64,000 bases of DNA from Bergeyella zoohelcum ATCC 43767 (GTDB lineage: Bacteria > Bacteroidota > Bacteroidia > Flavobacteriales > Weeksellaceae): the NCBI RefSeq assembly GCF_000301075.1, contig NZ_JH932293.1, positions 1,739,289 through 1,803,288 on the forward strand, read 5' to 3'. The translations under genes were made by a program, and so were the position numbers. This document shows positions 41,501 through 50,699 of this stretch, piece after piece (within the stretch, counting starts at the first letter, position 1; every line of letters begins with the position of its first letter). The notes below the pieces were generated by a model. It was given only the letters and a program-made list of their open reading frames with translations, made no database searches and had not been told where the DNA came from.

Positions 41501-44500
41501 GTCAGCTCCAATATGAAAATGGCTTACCTACTAACTCTCAACCCGCTACTACCACTACCACCAACTGGGGAAATCAGCCTAAACAGCCTCCTATCGTATA
41601 TGCTTTCTCTTCAGAAGGAGATGAGAGAACGGCTCAAGATTTAGGCTATGACGGACTAGATGCGGCAGGGGAAGCCTTGAAATTTAATACCGATTTCGTA
41701 AATCCTGTTACAGGAAATTCAGACCCCGCCAGTGATGATTTCGTTTTCTACCTTTCTAATCAATTTCAAGGTACACAAAGTACTTCTATTTCACAACGAT
41801 ACAAGTACTTCCGAAATCCAGAAGGCAACTCTAAAAGCAATTCCTTAGAGGTAGCCTCACAAACTCCCGATGCAGAAGATATAAATAGGGATTATAATTT
41901 AGACCAATCAGAGAATTATAATCAATACGAAATCCGATTAGACCAAGCTAGTCTCAATACCAATAGCAATAATCATATAGTAGATGTAAAAACCGTTCCT
42001 GTTACTTTCATGAATGGAAATACCAGTAATGTAAATTGGTATTTGGTGAGAATTCCTGTAATGAATTTCGTGAACAATGCCGGAGATGCAGACCCTTCTA
42101 TTTTAAATAATGTAAGATATGCAAGGCTCCTTCTCACAGGGTTTAATCAGGCATCTACCATTCGTCTGGGTACTTTTGACCTCGTGCGTTCTGACTGGAG
42201 AAAGTACACCAATAACATCGCTAGCTTTAGTATTCCCTCCAATTCTGAAGGAACAGGACAGCCGAGTGATCAGAATATGAATTTTGAAGTAGGTTCTGTA
42301 AATTTAGAAGAAAATGGACTCAATCAGCCTCCATATGTATTGCCACCAGGAATTGTAAGACAAGTACTCAGTGGGCCTGCAGGGGCAGAAAGACAGAACG
42401 AAGCATCACTCTACCTCAGAGCAAGAAATCTTAAAAATGAAGCAAGAGGGGTATTTAAAAATACCAACTTAGATATGCGTAGGTTTGGTAAACTAAAACT
42501 CTTCGTCCATGCTCATTCTAATAATTTGAGAGACCAAGGTGTGTACGATGAAACCACTAAGTTCTTTATCCGTTTTGGTAGTGATAATTCAGATAATTAC
42601 TACGAATACGAATCTTCCCTACAATTGACCGATAAAAATGCTACTTCACCAATGGATATTTGGCCTTCTATTAATGAAATGAACCTTGATGTTCAAGATT
42701 TTGTAGATGCTAAAATCCAAAGAGACCAATCAGGAGCAGCTATTTTTGACCGATATGCGTACACTAATTTTGGAGATACTCATAAGAGAATCTTCGTAAA
42801 AGGAAGACCTTCTATAGGAAATATCACTACCATTATGATAGGGGTAAGAGATAACTCTGGAAATAATGGCGTTCCGAAAGATATTACGCTTTGGGTAAAT
42901 GAAATCCGATTGTCTGATGTAGAAAATAAAGGCGGATATGCAGGAAATGCCACCCTTAATTTTAACTTAGGAGATTTTGCAGTGGTGAATACAGCAGCAT
43001 CCCACTCTTCCATAGGTTTTGGAACGCTAAACTCTCGCCCATCTGAAAGAGCTCAATCTGCCCAAACGGCATTTTCTATCAATACTTCTGTAAATGTAGA
43101 TAAATTTTTGCCTGAAAAAACGGGAATTAAAATTCCGGTGAATTACGCTTACTCACAGACCATAGAAGACCCTAAATACAATCCTATGGACAATGATGTA
43201 ACCTTTGATAAAGCTCCTAATAAAGAAGAGCTGAAACAGATTGCCAGAACTTACACTCAGCAGCGTTCATTGGGCATCGTGAATATGAGAAAAGAAAGGG
43301 TAAACAGCCAAAGAAAACCGAAATTCTACGATATAGAAAATGTCTCTCTCTCAGTAATGTATAATGATGACTATTACAGAGACATTTATACTAAGAAAAA
43401 TCTTAGACAGAATCTTCGTGGAAATATTGATTATAACTATACCTTTAAACCTTGGGTCATTCGGCCGTTTAATAAACTCATCAGTGATACTGCCAAATCT
43501 GCACAGTATTTACGATGGATTAAGGAATTTAATTTTAATCCTATTCCTACCAGAATTTCTTTCCGTACAGAGTTAGACAGGAACTATAACGAACTAGAAT
43601 TTAGAAATATAGAAGCCATTCTGAATGGAAATACCAATTCTAATTTTGATGTGATAAGAAATAGAAACTTCTACTTCGGATGGCAATACGCTGTAGGATT
43701 TAACTTTACTAAATCTTTTAAGTTAGAAATTAATTCAGCAACTAGAACATTGAATGACCATATGAGCGTTCATAATATGTCACAAAGTTCTATTTTCCAA
43801 AACCCATTCAGAGCGGGAAGACCAGTCCTGTATAACCATAGGATACAAGCCAATTACAGACTGCCTTTTGAGCATTTTCCGTTCATAGATTTCCTTAATG
43901 CTGAGGTAATGTATGGAACCACTTACAACTGGAATGCCCGTTCTACCGCCATGCTGAATAGCCCTCAAGGCAACCTAGGAAATATCGCCCAAAATAGTAA
44001 TAATATCACCGCCTCGGCTACTGTAGATTTCCCTAGACTATTTGAAAAAGTAGGTTATTTCAAGAGACTGAATGCGAAGATGCAAAAGCGAAGAAAAGAA
44101 ATAGACTCCCTCAATACCGTTTATACCAAAATGTGGGAGAAAAAGCGGTTCCGTTATAAACCTTATAAATTTAAAACCAAAATCTCCATCGGGGACAGAG
44201 TCGCCTATGCACTGACCGCTTTAAAACAGCTAGACTTAAACTATACCCAAACCAGTGGAACAGTACTTCCTGGTATCATCTCTGCACCCAATTGGTTCGG
44301 ATATGGGCAGACCATCGGAGGTCCTACCTACGGATTCCTTCTAGGCTCTCAGGCAGACATCAGAAGATTGGCTTTGGAAAATAGATGGATCAGTGAATCT
44401 CCACTGATGACAGAACCTTTTGTACAAAATGTCAATACTAACCTTACTGGAGCATTGCAAATTGTTCCGATGCCTGATTTTAGAATAGACCTGAACATTT

Positions 44501-45534
44501 TGCAAAATTACATGAGTAATTTTTCTCAAGCAGGATTTAATAACAGAATGAATCTCTTCCGCCCAAATCACGATTTCGCTTTTGGCATAGATATGATTAC
44601 CCATTCTAACACTACTTGGATGATGCCTACCAGCTTTAAAAATGGCACCGAAATTCATAACGCACTTCTCCAAAATGCGAGAACCATTTCCCAAATGCAA
44701 GCTACTCCTATGACTTCTGGCGGTTACAGAGATGGCTACGGAATAGGTAATGCCTATGTACTTATCCCTGCCTTTGAGGCGGCGGTAGAAGGTAAGCAAC
44801 CTGTAGGCATACTTAATAATCCTAAAAAAGCAGGATTCCCACTTCCTAACTGGAAACTGGTCTATTCAGGGCTGAAAAATATCCCGATTATCAATGCTAA
44901 TTTCTCTAAAATAGACCTACTTCACGGTTATACAGCCACCAAAACTGTTACAGGAATACAGTCTAATATATTGCATTATAATAATATAGATAGAGATGTG
45001 AATGGTAATTTCATTAATCCTTATACCCTTTCTCAGATAGGCTATGTAGAAGCCTTTTCTCCACTAATAGGAATTGATATTACCATGCGAAATAATATGC
45101 AGTTCCGTGCCAACTATAATAGAGACCGTATGTTCATGCTCGGACTGGTAAATACCACGCTCACCGAAGATTCAGGAAAAGAATATAGTGTAGGATTTGG
45201 CTATATTATTAAAGATTTTAAACTTGGGGGCGGATTTACTCCAAGGAGGGGGCGAAATAAAGTGAAAAGCGACCTGAATATCCGTGGTGATTTCCAGCTA
45301 AGAGATAATGTTACCCGTATTTCCAATCTATTATTACAAGATTCTCAGGTTACTGGTGGACAAAGACTCATGAGCATTAAACTCTCTGCAGAATATAATG
45401 CAACGAAAAATCTAAATCTTAGACTTTTCTATGATCAGATGCTTACCCGCTATAAAATTTCTACCGCTTTTCCTCTCTCCACGGTAAGAGCAGGTATATC
45501 TGCTACTTTTACCTTTGGAGAAAATAATCCATAG
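38503..45534 (+). CDS. sprA: Type IX secretion outer-membrane translocon SprA (Sov)
   Basis: The 2343-residue protein is the very large outer-membrane barrel of the type IX secretion system; usual lengths are 2300-2500. It begins with GTG and a signal peptide (residues about 1-26, MRLKTIPYTKIAAFMFWLPM then NIHAQ). A SprA N-terminal-type domain (FASFDLGGLYQKIDNPLILP, then FDIEQRIQLGLLGKVGENLQ) is repeated at about residues 710-760. The remainder is a long series of barrel strands ending AGISATFTFGENNP. It exports T9SS cargo and gliding adhesins. The gene follows ruvA directly, an order I recall from other flavobacteria. Other T9SS genes are not in this window. Confidence 0.97.
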   Translation: MRLKTIPYTKIAAFMFWLPMANIHAQESPNNDVVIKKELQLPDPTTYEAFYDIKIGMYFVYPKIGDLISGTPMVMTPQEYQRFRMSKMSKDYYREKSEQYSALFRKNKKEQKQRGLIPTLNVRNKIFETIFGGNKIEIIPSGFASFDLGGLYQKIDNPLILPQNRTSFAFDIEQRIQLGLLGKVGENLQLRANYDTQSGFAFENRMNLAWQAKGTWKDLQNKGLNDITTGGEDRFIKKVELGNINMPLSTNLIRGSESLFGIKTDFQAGKTFGSIVLSQQRGEARNITVQGGGVMNSFKLNAVDYEDNQHYFIGHYFLNNYDSALQNYPVINSTININRIEVWVLDQGNSSLTTQKSIIGIRDLGEGATGTPDNAQSNIYATIDGLGAGIRDVNSAYNLINGQNLPVASGATETYQDGEHFIFNRKARRLSENEYKFNPQLGYLSLNQRLNDNQLLAVSYSYTMNGSNQVYKVGEFSEESPVLITKVLKPNTNVKTSSPMWNLMMKNVYSLDGMQIDAENFMLNVYYRDPKSGGKLNYLPDTPVKDINLLKLLNWDRLNLHNDIQDNGGTLGDGIFDFVPNITIRPEEGKIMFTKAQPFGSFMESVLGTSNSQYVFKDLYEQQKQIATQSNLAQRYTIEGRYKGSQGQGIPLGAINVPQGSVKVTANGIELVEGVDYTVNYMLGQVNIINERIRQSGQAINISLENQLTFNTQRKRFLGANVEHRFSDKFILGGTFVNYSEIPLTQKVNFGQEAVNNSMAGINILYNNKAPFLTRWTDKIPFINTEAESNIDFKMEAAYLLPGLNDASNNESYIDDFEQTTSRISLKEPNAWALASKPEKNQNDPIFSGAGQNDNLQSGYGRGLLSWYFIDPRFYGVGGTAPQGIDANAVSNHASRRVRVQELFNTRDLVAGEQVFTNTLDLAYFPQERGPYNVNPNVEAPENRWGGLMRSVNVSNFIQSNIEYVEFWMMDPYADGKQLGPNPRLLLQLGNVSEDVLKDGQLQYENGLPTNSQPATTTTTNWGNQPKQPPIVYAFSSEGDERTAQDLGYDGLDAAGEALKFNTDFVNPVTGNSDPASDDFVFYLSNQFQGTQSTSISQRYKYFRNPEGNSKSNSLEVASQTPDAEDINRDYNLDQSENYNQYEIRLDQASLNTNSNNHIVDVKTVPVTFMNGNTSNVNWYLVRIPVMNFVNNAGDADPSILNNVRYARLLLTGFNQASTIRLGTFDLVRSDWRKYTNNIASFSIPSNSEGTGQPSDQNMNFEVGSVNLEENGLNQPPYVLPPGIVRQVLSGPAGAERQNEASLYLRARNLKNEARGVFKNTNLDMRRFGKLKLFVHAHSNNLRDQGVYDETTKFFIRFGSDNSDNYYEYESSLQLTDKNATSPMDIWPSINEMNLDVQDFVDAKIQRDQSGAAIFDRYAYTNFGDTHKRIFVKGRPSIGNITTIMIGVRDNSGNNGVPKDITLWVNEIRLSDVENKGGYAGNATLNFNLGDFAVVNTAASHSSIGFGTLNSRPSERAQSAQTAFSINTSVNVDKFLPEKTGIKIPVNYAYSQTIEDPKYNPMDNDVTFDKAPNKEELKQIARTYTQQRSLGIVNMRKERVNSQRKPKFYDIENVSLSVMYNDDYYRDIYTKKNLRQNLRGNIDYNYTFKPWVIRPFNKLISDTAKSAQYLRWIKEFNFNPIPTRISFRTELDRNYNELEFRNIEAILNGNTNSNFDVIRNRNFYFGWQYAVGFNFTKSFKLEINSATRTLNDHMSVHNMSQSSIFQNPFRAGRPVLYNHRIQANYRLPFEHFPFIDFLNAEVMYGTTYNWNARSTAMLNSPQGNLGNIAQNSNNITASATVDFPRLFEKVGYFKRLNAKMQKRRKEIDSLNTVYTKMWEKKRFRYKPYKFKTKISIGDRVAYALTALKQLDLNYTQTSGTVLPGIISAPNWFGYGQTIGGPTYGFLLGSQADIRRLALENRWISESPLMTEPFVQNVNTNLTGALQIVPMPDFRIDLNILQNYMSNFSQAGFNNRMNLFRPNHDFAFGIDMITHSNTTWMMPTSFKNGTEIHNALLQNARTISQMQATPMTSGGYRDGYGIGNAYVLIPAFEAAVEGKQPVGILNNPKKAGFPLPNWKLVYSGLKNIPIINANFSKIDLLHGYTATKTVTGIQSNILHYNNIDRDVNGNFINPYTLSQIGYVEAFSPLIGIDITMRNNMQFRANYNRDRMFMLGLVNTTLTEDSGKEYSVGFGYIIKDFKLGGGFTPRRGRNKVKSDLNIRGDFQLRDNVTRISNLLLQDSQVTGGQRLMSIKLSAEYNATKNLNLRLFYDQMLTRYKISTAFPLSTVRAGISATFTFGENNP

Positions 45535-45541
45535 TTCATTA

Positions 45542-45575
45542 GGCTGCCTACTATTTCAGGCAGCCCATTTTCATC
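45542..45575 (+). terminator. Terminator of ruvA-sprA
   Basis: GGCTGCCT (45542-45549) and AGGCAGCC (45558-45565) form a GC-rich stem directly after the sprA stop codon, followed by a modest T-rich tail. Confidence 0.75.
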
Positions 45576-45599
45576 AAAAATCATCTAAAAAAATAACCC

Positions 45600-46055
45600 A
45601 TGACAAAGCTATTCATCTTTTTATTTGCATTTCTTACACTTCATTTTTCTTTTGCTCAAAAGAAACAAGAGGTGATTCATATGAAAAGTAAAAATGACTT
45701 TAATACCACCGTAAATCTCCTCTATCAAACATTGAAAGAGAAAGGACTTACCGTTTTTGCAGATTTTGACCATCAGCGTAATGCAAAGGAAGTAGGACTC
45801 ACGATGCCTGGAAGCAGAGTAATCGTTTTTGGGAATCCTAAGATAGGGACTTTTCTGATGAAAGAAAATCCTTGGGTAGCATTAGATCTCCCACTGAAAA
45901 TAGCAATTGTGGAAGATGAAAATGCCGAAGTAAGCATAGTTTTTGCTCCTGTTTCATCATGGAAAAAAAAGTACAATATAAAGGATAAAAATTTATTGTC
46001 TAAAATGCAAGCCGCAATGGATGCAATAGCAAAAAGAATTACCCGCCAAAACTAA
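45600..46055 (+). CDS. DUF302 secreted protein
   Basis: The 151-residue product has a signal peptide (MTKLFIFLFAFLTLHFSFAQ) and a DUF302 domain: SKNDFNTTVNLLYQTLKEKG, then FADFDHQRNAKEVGLTMPG and RVIVFGNPKIGTFLMKENP, and LDLPLKIAIVED. DUF302 proteins are small alpha/beta proteins of unknown function. A terminator upstream suggests it is not part of the sprA transcript. The next gene, an ATPase, starts about 24 bp later. Confidence 0.85.
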   Translation: MTKLFIFLFAFLTLHFSFAQKKQEVIHMKSKNDFNTTVNLLYQTLKEKGLTVFADFDHQRNAKEVGLTMPGSRVIVFGNPKIGTFLMKENPWVALDLPLKIAIVEDENAEVSIVFAPVSSWKKKYNIKDKNLLSKMQAAMDAIAKRITRQN

Positions 46056-46079
46056 GATAATTTCCCACCTACTTCTTTG

Positions 46080-46811
46080 ATGTTAAGTTTTATGAATATT
46101 TTAGATCTAATTATTGAAGAGAAAAGCAATGTCCGAATGGATGAAGTATTCCTGGATGAGAAAAGCAAATCACAGCTTCAGCAGCTGATAAAGGAACATC
46201 AATTCATTGATGAACTTCTGAAATACCAATTGCCCGTGGATAATAAAATCTTACTTTTCGGGCATTCTGGCTGCGGAAAAACCCTTACCGCAAAGGCACT
46301 TGCTCATCTACTAGGAAAGAAACTGATGATTCTTAATCTCAGTAATATTATTCACTCCAGAATAGGAGAAACTTCTAAAAACCTCAAACAAGTTTTTGAT
46401 AAAGCACAAAGAGAAAATGCCATTCTTTTCCTGGACGAGTTTGACCAGATAGGAAAATCCAGAGGAAATGATGATAATGATGTAGGAGAAATGAGAAGAC
46501 TGGTGAATACCATTATCCAACTTATGGACTATCTATCGGAAAAAACACTGCTCATCTGTGCTACGAATCACCCTGAAATCATAGATCATGCCTTGATGAG
46601 AAGATTCCAACTGAAAATAGAGTATCAAAAACCATCCAAAGCATTATTAGACGCTTACTACGCTCAGCTTTTGGCACACTACCCTACTCATCTACAAAAC
46701 ATAGAAAGAAAATACGACATCTCGTTCGCTGAAGCTAAGGATATTACACTCTCTCAAGTCAAAGCCCATCTCATCCAATATTTAGAGAATGAGCATTTTA
46801 GAAGGCAATAA
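46080..46811 (+). CDS. Orphan AAA+ ATPase
   Basis: The product has Walker A GHSGCGKTLTAK (about residues 62-73), Walker B ILFLDEFDQIGKSRG, sensor-1 LLICATNHPEII and an arginine-finger region ALMRRFQLKIEY. The N-terminal helices are short and there is no second ATPase domain. Similar ATPases in other bacteria are paired with a subtilisin-like protease (the IetA/IetS type) or act on proteins; no protease gene is adjacent here. ATG at 46080 or 46092 may be the true start. It lies just after the DUF302 gene. Confidence 0.8.
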   Translation: MLSFMNILDLIIEEKSNVRMDEVFLDEKSKSQLQQLIKEHQFIDELLKYQLPVDNKILLFGHSGCGKTLTAKALAHLLGKKLMILNLSNIIHSRIGETSKNLKQVFDKAQRENAILFLDEFDQIGKSRGNDDNDVGEMRRLVNTIIQLMDYLSEKTLLICATNHPEIIDHALMRRFQLKIEYQKPSKALLDAYYAQLLAHYPTHLQNIERKYDISFAEAKDITLSQVKAHLIQYLENEHFRRQ

Positions 46812-46917
46812 AGCGATTTACTTTCAAACAATTTGAAATCTTTAAAAATTTGTAGGCAGCAAAATACAAAGAATTTTTCGCTCCTAATTTCTTACTTCTA
46901 ATATCTAACTTCTAACC

Positions 46918-47274
46918 ATGAATATAGAAATCATCAGGAATTATTGTTTAAATAAAAATGGAGTAACAGAGTCTTTTCCTTTTGATAACGAGACTTTGAC
47001 TTTTAAAGTAGGAACTAAAATGTTCTTGTTAGTCAATCTTAACCGATTTCCTTTGTTCTTTAATGTAAAAACAGCTCCTGACTGGTCTGAAACGCTTCGT
47101 GAGGAATATCCACAAATCACGGGGGCTTATCATCAGAATAAGAAACATTGGAACTCTGTAGTGGTAGAAGGACTCCCAGAAAGGCTTATCTTTGAACTCA
47201 TAGACCATTCTTATGAGTTGGTATTTCAGTCTTTAACCAAAAAAGAAAAATTTATCATCGAAAATAAAATATGA
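46918..47274 (+). CDS. MmcQ/YjbR family DNA-binding protein
   Basis: The 118-residue protein follows the YjbR pattern: IRNYCLNKNGVTESFPFDNE, then LTFKVGTKMFLLVNL, and ITGAYHQNKKHWNSVVVEG near the end. The fold is a CyaY-like alpha/beta domain; its biochemical function is not established. A 43-bp stretch of TTTCTAATTTC-type repeat runs right up to its start codon. The 205 bp after it hold no clear feature apart from another short piece of that repeat. Confidence 0.85.
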   Translation: MNIEIIRNYCLNKNGVTESFPFDNETLTFKVGTKMFLLVNLNRFPLFFNVKTAPDWSETLREEYPQITGAYHQNKKHWNSVVVEGLPERLIFELIDHSYELVFQSLTKKEKFIIENKI

Positions 47275-47479
47275 TGCCGTGGGTTTACCAAAAAACTAAA
47301 AAACTTGGGAAAAACTTTAAAATCGTATAAAAACTCAGGGAATTTAATCAAGAGGAGCTCGAGAAGTAAATAAAAAACGGTTTACTTTCAAATAAAATCA
47401 AACTACTTCAAACCCTTAAAAAGTTCGTTTCTAATTTCTATAATTTTTTCGTACTTTTACGCCAATAAATCAATAAAAA

Positions 47480-47764
47480 ATGGACAATTTAGAAAGCGTA
47501 CTCCAAGAAGGTAAGTACACACTGATAGATGTAAGAGAACCTATGGAATTAGATTTAGATGGTGCTATAGACGGTGCTATCAATATCCCACTGGGAGAAA
47601 TAGAAGAAAGAGCCAATGAAATCTTAGCAATAGATGGAAATGTAATCTTATTCTGTAGAAGTGGAAACAGAAGTGGTCAAGCGTTAACATATCTTCAGTC
47701 TCAAGGACTCCAAAAAGGTTTTAATGGAGGTGGCTATGCAGAGCTGAGCCAAAAAATAGGTTAA
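47480..47764 (+). CDS. Rhodanese-like sulfurtransferase
   Basis: The 94-residue single-domain rhodanese contains the conserved LIDVREPMELDLDGAIDGAI and NIPLGEI near the start and the catalytic loop VILFCRSGNRSGQAL, with the active Cys in CRSGNR. It moves sulfane sulfur between small molecules or proteins in the cytoplasm. It is a single-gene unit, ended by a strong terminator 5 bp after its stop. Confidence 0.93.
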   Translation: MDNLESVLQEGKYTLIDVREPMELDLDGAIDGAINIPLGEIEERANEILAIDGNVILFCRSGNRSGQALTYLQSQGLQKGFNGGGYAELSQKIG

Positions 47765-47769
47765 GGAAA

Positions 47770-47803
47770 AAAAGCGGTTTCATTTTTTTGAAACCGCTTT
47801 TTA
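47770..47803 (+). terminator. Terminator of the rhodanese gene
   Basis: AAAAGCGGTTTCA (47770-47782) and TGAAACCGCTTTT (47789-47801) pair perfectly around a T loop and are followed by T residues. Confidence 0.92.
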
Positions 47804-47880
47804 TTTATATTGGCAAAAAGAGGTATAAAGACTACCTGATTGAGTAGAAGTTTTAAAGCATTAGCCTCTCTGAAAAAGAA

Positions 47881-47917
47881 AAAATCCAACAGATTTTTAT
47901 TCAAACTGCTGGATTTT
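47881..47917. terminator. Second hairpin, possible terminator
   Basis: AAAATCCAACAG (47881-47892) and CTGCTGGATTTT (47906-47917) pair with a two-base mismatch. It lies downstream of the fructose-6-phosphate aldolase-like gene on the minus strand and may be its terminator. Confidence 0.5.
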
Positions 47918-47959
47918 CTTATATCTAAACTTTAACGATTTTGAAAAAATGAAACTAAA

Positions 47960-48005
47960 TAAAATACTTTATACATAGTACAGTCTCTAATTTCTAAAAC
48001 TAAAA
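47960..48005. repeat. Dispersed repeat fragment, copy D
   Basis: TACTTTATACATAGTACAGT and TCTAATTTCTAAAAC sequence of the TGTACA-rich family, ending next to the aldolase stop codon at 48008. Confidence 0.5.
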
Positions 48006-48007
48006 TC

Positions 48008-48661
48008 TTATTTCAAGTTTTCAGAATCTTTAATAAACTGAGCCAAACCATTATCCGTAAGTGGATGTTTCAAAAGGCTAAGAATAGGAGCAAGTGGTGA
48101 GGTAATCACATCCGCACCTATTTTCGCACAGTCTATAATATGCATAGAATGACGGATGGAGGCTGCCAAAATCTGCGTTTCAAAGCCGTAGTTATCATAA
48201 ATGGTTCTAATTTCATCAATGAGATTCAGTCCATCCGTAGAAATATCATCTAATCTTCCTAAGAATGGTGAAACAAATGTAGCTCCTGCCTTCGCTGCTA
48301 AAAGTGCTTGTCCTGCAGAAAAGATAAGTGTACAATTGGTCTTAATTCCCTTTTTAGAGAAATAAGAAAGTGCCTTCACACCATCTTTAGTCATCGGAAT
48401 TTTTACTACAATATTCGGGTGAATTTTTGCCAATTCTTCTCCTTCTGCAATCATCCCCTCGTAATCTACAGAAAGTACTTCGGCAGAAACATCGCCATCT
48501 ACCAGTTCACAAATCTTTGCGTAGTGTGCTTTCACTGCATCTGCACCTATAATTCCTTCTTTTGCCATCAGGCTGGGATTAGTAGTTACCCCATCAAGAA
48601 TTCCCAAATCTTGAGCTTCCTGAATTTGAGCCAAATTGGCCGTATCAATAAAAAACTTCAT
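48008..48661 (-). CDS. Fructose-6-phosphate aldolase / transaldolase-like protein
   Basis: The 217-residue protein matches the short transaldolase (TalC/FSA) family: [33 protein letters not shown], the Schiff-base Lys in [15 protein letters not shown] and [18 protein letters not shown]. The length is right for the decameric short form. It either transfers dihydroxyacetone units in the pentose phosphate pathway or cleaves fructose-6-phosphate; the two are not separable by eye. It is a single-gene unit with a -7 box at 48693-48700 on the minus strand. Confidence 0.94.
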   Translation of the reverse strand: MKFFIDTANLAQIQEAQDLGILDGVTTNPSLMAKEGIIGADAVKAHYAKICELVDGDVSAEVLSVDYEGMIAEGEELAKIHPNIVVKIPMTKDGVKALSYFSKKGIKTNCTLIFSAGQALLAAKAGATFVSPFLGRLDDISTDGLNLIDEIRTIYDNYGFETQILAASIRHSMHIIDCAKIGADVITSPLAPILSLLKHPLTDNGLAQFIKDSENLK

Positions 48662-48692
48662 GTTATAATCTTTATTTTATTATTTCCTCGTT

Positions 48693-48700
48693 CAAAGATA
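48693..48700 (-). promoter_or_regulatory. -7 box for the aldolase gene
   Basis: The minus strand reads TATCTTTG, an exact TAnnTTTG match, 32 bases upstream of the start codon. Confidence 0.55.
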
Positions 48701-48762
48701 ATAAATTGCACTCATCTTAACTTATATTTTGCTCAAATTTTCTGAGCCTTAATACATTTGAA

Positions 48763-48801
48763 AGTACTTTGCCAAAGTTTTTAAGACTTTGGCAAAGTAC
48801 T
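48763..48801. repeat. REP-like palindrome, copy 2 (perfect)
   Basis: AGTACTTTGCCAAAGT (48763-48778) and ACTTTGGCAAAGTACT (48786-48801) form a perfect 16-bp stem around TTTTAAG. A second copy is at 25042-25078 and a decayed half at about 56053-56078. Confidence 0.85.
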
Positions 48802-48844
48802 AAAAACATATAGAAACATTCTACACGCTCCTTTTTGTCATCCA

Positions 48845-50677
48845 TTACAATGGAATCTGATAACTGAACCCTACATGGAACCATCTTCCCGGCATAGGTA
48901 CACCAAATGCCTCTTTGTATTCCACATTAGTAAGGTTATTAATAAGTGTATAAATGGTAAGATGATTTTTTTGGAAAGAAAATTTAGTATCCAAAAGCTG
49001 ATAACTATCGCCAAAGATTCGCTCTTGATAACGATAGGTTAATTGGTTAGAGAAATATTTTCCAAATTTAGCCTCCCATTTAGCTACCACTTGATGGCGA
49101 AAATGTTCCGCAAGATATTTAGAGAAATTAGTATCTTGCTGAATCTGAGTATCCAAATAAGTATATCCTACAGAAAAACGCTCTGCAATGCCCGAAAAAC
49201 GCTGGCTCAGCTCTACATCTACCCCTTGCGTAAAAAGATTTCCTACATTTTTTGCTGTCCAAAGGTCTGTAGCATTTTCTTTCACCCAGTCTATACCATT
49301 TTTAGAATCTCTCACGAAATAACTTGCCTTGAATTCTGTTTTATTTCTTAAATACTGATAGCCAAGTTCATAAGAAAGTGCATTTTCAGGAAGAAGATTT
49401 GGGTTTCCTAGCTCCGTTCCACTGATGTAGTACAAATCAAAAAACGAAGGCACACGGTTTACTTTCGCCACATTTCCAAAAATCTTATGGGCATCCATAA
49501 ATCTATAGCCTACATCTATCCCAGGATAGAAGAAATGAGATGAATGAATACTCGCCCAAGAAATACCTGGAATAATGGTGAGCTGGTCATCGAACAAAGA
49601 AAATTTATGTTCTGCAAAAGCCTCCGTGATAAATCTTTCTCGCTCACCAATGCTAATGTTGGTTGGTGAAAAAGTATTGGTATTATTACTATTAAGGTAT
49701 TCTTTTCTAGCTGCCACACCTATTTCGGTAATTCCTAAAGAAGAAGTATAAGCGGCATTGATGGTAGCACCTACATTATTCCCTATAGACATATTTCTGT
49801 AGATTTCAGGTTTTTGTCTATTAATGGTGTACATATCTTGTCCCCTTCTCCAGAAAGCATGTGCGTTGAGTGCCACATTCTTCCACTGAGCATCATAGCC
49901 TACAGTTACTATACTGGCTTGGGTTTCTTCATATTGTTCTGTAGCTTTCGGACTGGCATAGAATCCATTTGCCCCAAATTTCTTTTCCACAAAACCCGCT
50001 TGAATATTAAGATTTCCCTTTCCTACATTCCATTTAGACTGATAGAAAGCATTACGGATATCATAGTCGGTATTGTGTCGGTACCCCTCAGAGTGCTGGG
50101 TATTGATTTGAAACAAATTTTGTACTTTTTCACTTCCGAAAGTAGCACTCAGTCCCAATCCGTAAGTAGTAAAATCCCCCCCATTGGCAGAGATTTTTAC
50201 TATTTCCTTAGCAGAAGCCTTGGTAATAATATTAATCACTCCCGAAAAAGCATTGTTTCCAAACTTCCTTGCGGCAGGTCCTTTGATGACCTCTATTTTC
50301 TCTACATTCCCTAAATCTACAGGAATATTCATAGTATTATGTCCTGTTTGGGCATCGTTTATTCTCACTCCATTAATGAGTACTAGTACCTGTTCAAAAG
50401 AACCTCCACGGATGCTCACATCACTCTGCACCCCATTGGCACCTCTTCTTCTGATATCTATTCCGCTAAACTGCTGGAGAAGGTCTTCTATGCTTGTAGC
50501 AGGGCTACTCTGAATTTGTTTTTTATCAATGACAATGATATTCTCCACTGCTTTAGAATAAGGGGTAGATAATATTTTACCTGTAATGGTAACCTCCTCT
50601 ATTTCATTTTCACTAGATTGAGCAAAGACCATTCCCACAGAAAGCAAAAGCCCAACGGTCCATAGTTTTCTATTCAT
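48845..50677 (-). CDS. BtuB-like TonB-dependent receptor
   Basis: The 610-residue protein has a signal peptide ending VFAQS, a plug domain of the Cir/BtuB type (about residues 45-155: SPATSIEDLLQQFSGIDIRR, SDVSIRGGSFEQVLVLINGV, EVIKGPAARKFGNNAFSGVI) and a barrel that ends GFSYQIPL. The plug is closer to E. coli BtuB than the riboswitch-controlled receptor at 936-2771. No riboswitch precedes it; its promoter has only a -7 box on the minus strand at 50700-50707. Its ligand could be a corrinoid or another chelate, and that is not shown by the sequence. Confidence 0.88.
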   Translation of the reverse strand: MNRKLWTVGLLLSVGMVFAQSSENEIEEVTITGKILSTPYSKAVENIIVIDKKQIQSSPATSIEDLLQQFSGIDIRRRGANGVQSDVSIRGGSFEQVLVLINGVRINDAQTGHNTMNIPVDLGNVEKIEVIKGPAARKFGNNAFSGVINIITKASAKEIVKISANGGDFTTYGLGLSATFGSEKVQNLFQINTQHSEGYRHNTDYDIRNAFYQSKWNVGKGNLNIQAGFVEKKFGANGFYASPKATEQYEETQASIVTVGYDAQWKNVALNAHAFWRRGQDMYTINRQKPEIYRNMSIGNNVGATINAAYTSSLGITEIGVAARKEYLNSNNTNTFSPTNISIGERERFITEAFAEHKFSLFDDQLTIIPGISWASIHSSHFFYPGIDVGYRFMDAHKIFGNVAKVNRVPSFFDLYYISGTELGNPNLLPENALSYELGYQYLRNKTEFKASYFVRDSKNGIDWVKENATDLWTAKNVGNLFTQGVDVELSQRFSGIAERFSVGYTYLDTQIQQDTNFSKYLAEHFRHQVVAKWEAKFGKYFSNQLTYRYQERIFGDSYQLLDTKFSFQKNHLTIYTLINNLTNVEYKEAFGVPMPGRWFHVGFSYQIPL

Positions 50678-50699
50678 CGTTAATTTTTAATTAGCGTGC

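Noticed and set aside
46080..47274. Defence system built around the AAA+ ATPase
   Set aside because: The neighbours (DUF302, YjbR) are not known defence components and no effector domain is encoded.
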